This document shows, piece after piece, positions 37,391 to 38,693 of a stretch of 38,693 bases of DNA (within the stretch, counting starts at the first letter, position 1; each line of letters opens with the position of its first letter). The notes beneath the pieces were generated by a model. It had not been told where the DNA came from, made no database searches, and saw nothing but the letters and a program-made list of their open reading frames with translations. The position numbers were made by a program, and so were the translations under genes. Source of the DNA: a virus; IMG/VR virus record IMGVR_UViG_3300046373_000082, positions 1-38,693 of that record. One strand, given 5' to 3'.

Positions 37391-38112
37391 TTAAGCTGAT
37401 GCTGGGCGAATGCCTAGAGATGATGCGCGGCATACCGGACGGATCGGTCGACATGGTGCTGTGTGATTTGCCGTACGGGACTACGCAGAACCGTTGGGAC
37501 TGCCCTATCGAACTGCTCGAACTCTGGCCGGAATACTGGCGGGTCTGCAAACAGAATGCCGCAATCGTGCTAACTGCTCAAACACCGTTTGATAAAATCC
37601 TCGGCGCCTCACAGATTGGTCACCTTAAATACGAATGGATTTGGGAGAAAACTGCAGCAACAGGATTTCTGAATGCCAAGAAATCTCCACTTAAAGCGCA
37701 TGAAAACGTGCTTATTTTTTATCGTCGCCAGCCCGTTTACAACCCAGCTATGACCTCAGGGCATACGATCAAAAGGTCTAATGCCTCATATGCTAACCAC
37801 GGCGAAAACTACGGCAAGGCTTCCTCTGTTCGAGCTGCGTATGAGTCAACAGAACGATATCCGCGCAGTGTGCAGAAGTTCGCCAAAGACAACCGGCTGA
37901 AAAATCAGCACCCAACCCAAAAGCCCGTTGCGTTAATGGAATACCTGATCCGCACCTATACCAACGAAGGCATGACCGTGCTCGACAACTGCATGGGCAG
38001 CGGCACGACTGGCGTTGCGTGCGTAAATACTGGCCGCAACTTCATCGGAATTGAGATGGACGAAAAATATTTCCAGATTGCCAAAGACCGAATCGAAGGG
38101 AGGCTTATATGA
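37387..38112 (+). CDS. Orphan DNA methyltransferase, beta-class, 241 aa
   Basis: The order is catalytic motif first: DLPYG (27-31, a DPPY-type motif IV) with the QNRWD stretch after it, then HPTQKP (175-180), then the AdoMet-binding motif LDNCMGSGTTGVAC (199-212). This is the beta-class layout, most likely N6-adenine (N4-cytosine not excluded). No restriction endonuclease gene is nearby, so it is an orphan enzyme; protecting phage DNA from host restriction is the likely use. GTG start overlapping the previous stop (GTGA). Confidence 0.8.
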   Translation: MIKLMLGECLEMMRGIPDGSVDMVLCDLPYGTTQNRWDCPIELLELWPEYWRVCKQNAAIVLTAQTPFDKILGASQIGHLKYEWIWEKTAATGFLNAKKSPLKAHENVLIFYRRQPVYNPAMTSGHTIKRSNASYANHGENYGKASSVRAAYESTERYPRSVQKFAKDNRLKNQHPTQKPVALMEYLIRTYTNEGMTVLDNCMGSGTTGVACVNTGRNFIGIEMDEKYFQIAKDRIEGRLI

Positions 38113-38198
38113 CCACCTACGCCTACTGCCTTATCGCCCTGGCCTGCCACGGCCTTCCGCAATTTATTCAATGGGGTATTGAAAAATGGATGATGTGA
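38109..38198 (+). CDS. Micro-protein, 29 aa
   Basis: ATGA overlap with the methyltransferase stop. Short, mostly hydrophobic (TTYAYCLIALACHGLPQFIQWGI) with two Cys. The 3' end overlaps the start of the next gene by 13 bp. Weak evidence beyond the junction. Confidence 0.4.
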   Translation: MTTYAYCLIALACHGLPQFIQWGIEKWMM

Positions 38199-38693
38199 AG
38201 CGTTACGTTGCAAGTTGGCACATGCAAGAGTTTTACGTGCGCCATGATGGCGACATTGTCAGGTTTCAGGATCACAAGGCCGCACTCGACGCCCAACGCC
38301 TGCGCGCCGTCACAGCACAAGAGCAGCAAGAACGTCACAGGGAAGCATGGTTTTCGATGAAGACAGAGCGTGATGTCGAACGCCTGCGCGCCGATACGGC
38401 TGAGGCTGCGCGGGATGCGTTGCGCGCAGTTCTGGAAGGCGCCCAGTACCAAAGCATCGAAGGCTTTTACGGGATGGGCATCAACGACTGCAAAATGGTT
38501 GGGGATGAAGTTGCCCACATAACGAAAGCAATCCAGCGTGAACGAAATTCACTCAGATCCGACCTTACCGCCGCCGAGCAGCGCATTGCGGAACAGCTCG
38601 AACTATTGCGCGAGGTTGTCGTAGCGCTTAGCGGAAGGCCTGAATTAGGCGTTGCGGTCCCCGCCTACACTGCCGATCGTCTGCGTCGGCGCA
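38186..38693 (+). CDS. Coiled-coil phage protein, 3'-truncated by the window end
   Basis: ATG at 38186; 169 codons are visible and the frame is still open at the last base. The protein is rich in Ala, Arg, Glu and Gln, with long helical stretches (KAALDAQRLRAVTAQEQQERHREAW; IAEQLELLREVVVAL). Proteins ending in a similar AAEQR...LLREV helix are common in Pseudomonas phages and have unknown function. If the molecule were circular, the frame would run only five codons into the beginning of this window before a stop. Confidence 0.55.
   Translation, partial: MDDVKRYVASWHMQEFYVRHDGDIVRFQDHKAALDAQRLRAVTAQEQQERHREAWFSMKTERDVERLRADTAEAARDALRAVLEGAQYQSIEGFYGMGINDCKMVGDEVAHITKAIQRERNSLRSDLTAAEQRIAEQLELLREVVVALSGRPELGVAVPAYTADRLRRR

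Noticed and set aside
1-38693. Terminal direct repeats or a circular join between the window ends
   Set aside because: No shared sequence was seen between the two ends, and joining them gives only a five-codon extension of the last gene, so completeness cannot be decided from the sequence.
1-38693. Reverse transcriptase / diversity-generating retroelement, as in BPP-1
   Set aside because: No reverse transcriptase motif or template/variable repeat pair was found despite the BPP-1-like virion genes.

Overview
The window looks like most or all of the genome of a short-tailed (podovirus-type) double-stranded DNA phage or prophage of a gammaproteobacterium. The small-protein repertoire suggests Pseudomonas: HTPGPW...AAPDLLEAL proteins, WQASRESL proteins, DUF551-like and Ead/Ea22-like proteins. 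It is gene-dense, with ATGA or TAATG stop/start overlaps almost throughout. No host chromosomal gene, integrase, RNA polymerase gene, tRNA gene or CRISPR array was found. Family names come from recognising motifs by eye, not from database searches.

Layout. (1) 1-2894, plus strand: small early/accessory genes. (2) 2940-2958: a strong stem-loop between converging operons. (3) 2964-26229, minus strand, read right to left: the late region. It holds holin-like membrane proteins, endolysin, Rz with an embedded Rz1, a GIY-YIG nuclease, small and large terminase, portal, scaffold, major capsid and cement proteins, tail tubular A and B-like proteins, a gp13-like protein, three to four internal (ejection) proteins and a beta-helical tailspike. 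The order resembles Bordetella phage BPP-1/Bcep22-type podoviruses with T7-like tail parts. (4) 26230-26681: a 450-bp gene-free control region with an intrinsic terminator on the minus strand, placed like the lambda late promoter region. (5) 26682-31773, minus strand: a lambda-like early operon with Cro-like HTH, an O-like initiator, DnaB helicase, tiny genes, NinB, NinG and a DUF6378-like protein. (6) 31774-32171: divergent promoters and a structured leader. (7) 32172-38693, plus strand: the other early operon, with many micro-genes, a probable recombination pair (an annealing or ssDNA-binding candidate plus a YqaJ exonuclease), an orphan beta-class DNA methyltransferase and a gene cut by the window end.

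How it may work. Divergent promoters around 31807-31888 start the two early operons. The minus operon makes the regulator and replication proteins, and probably reads toward the late control region. The plus operon carries recombination and host-takeover genes, but it meets a strong intrinsic terminator at 32623-32650, only about 250 bp after its first gene. The transcript before that terminator contains several perfect stem-loops and a 144-nt element closed by a 19-bp helix. This suggests RNA-based antitermination or a discrete small RNA.

Most interesting signals. They are: four 11-bp-phased iterons beside an AT-rich tract inside the initiator gene (probable origin); the structured RNA/terminator region at 31928-32650; a hairpin that would bury the ribosome binding site of the major capsid gene; a 126-bp identical segment shared by two genes on opposite strands 26 kb apart; and a string of tiny membrane or lipoprotein genes (24, 33 and 61 aa). 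No repressor or integrase was found, so a virulent lifestyle, or a temperate one with those genes outside the window, both remain possible.
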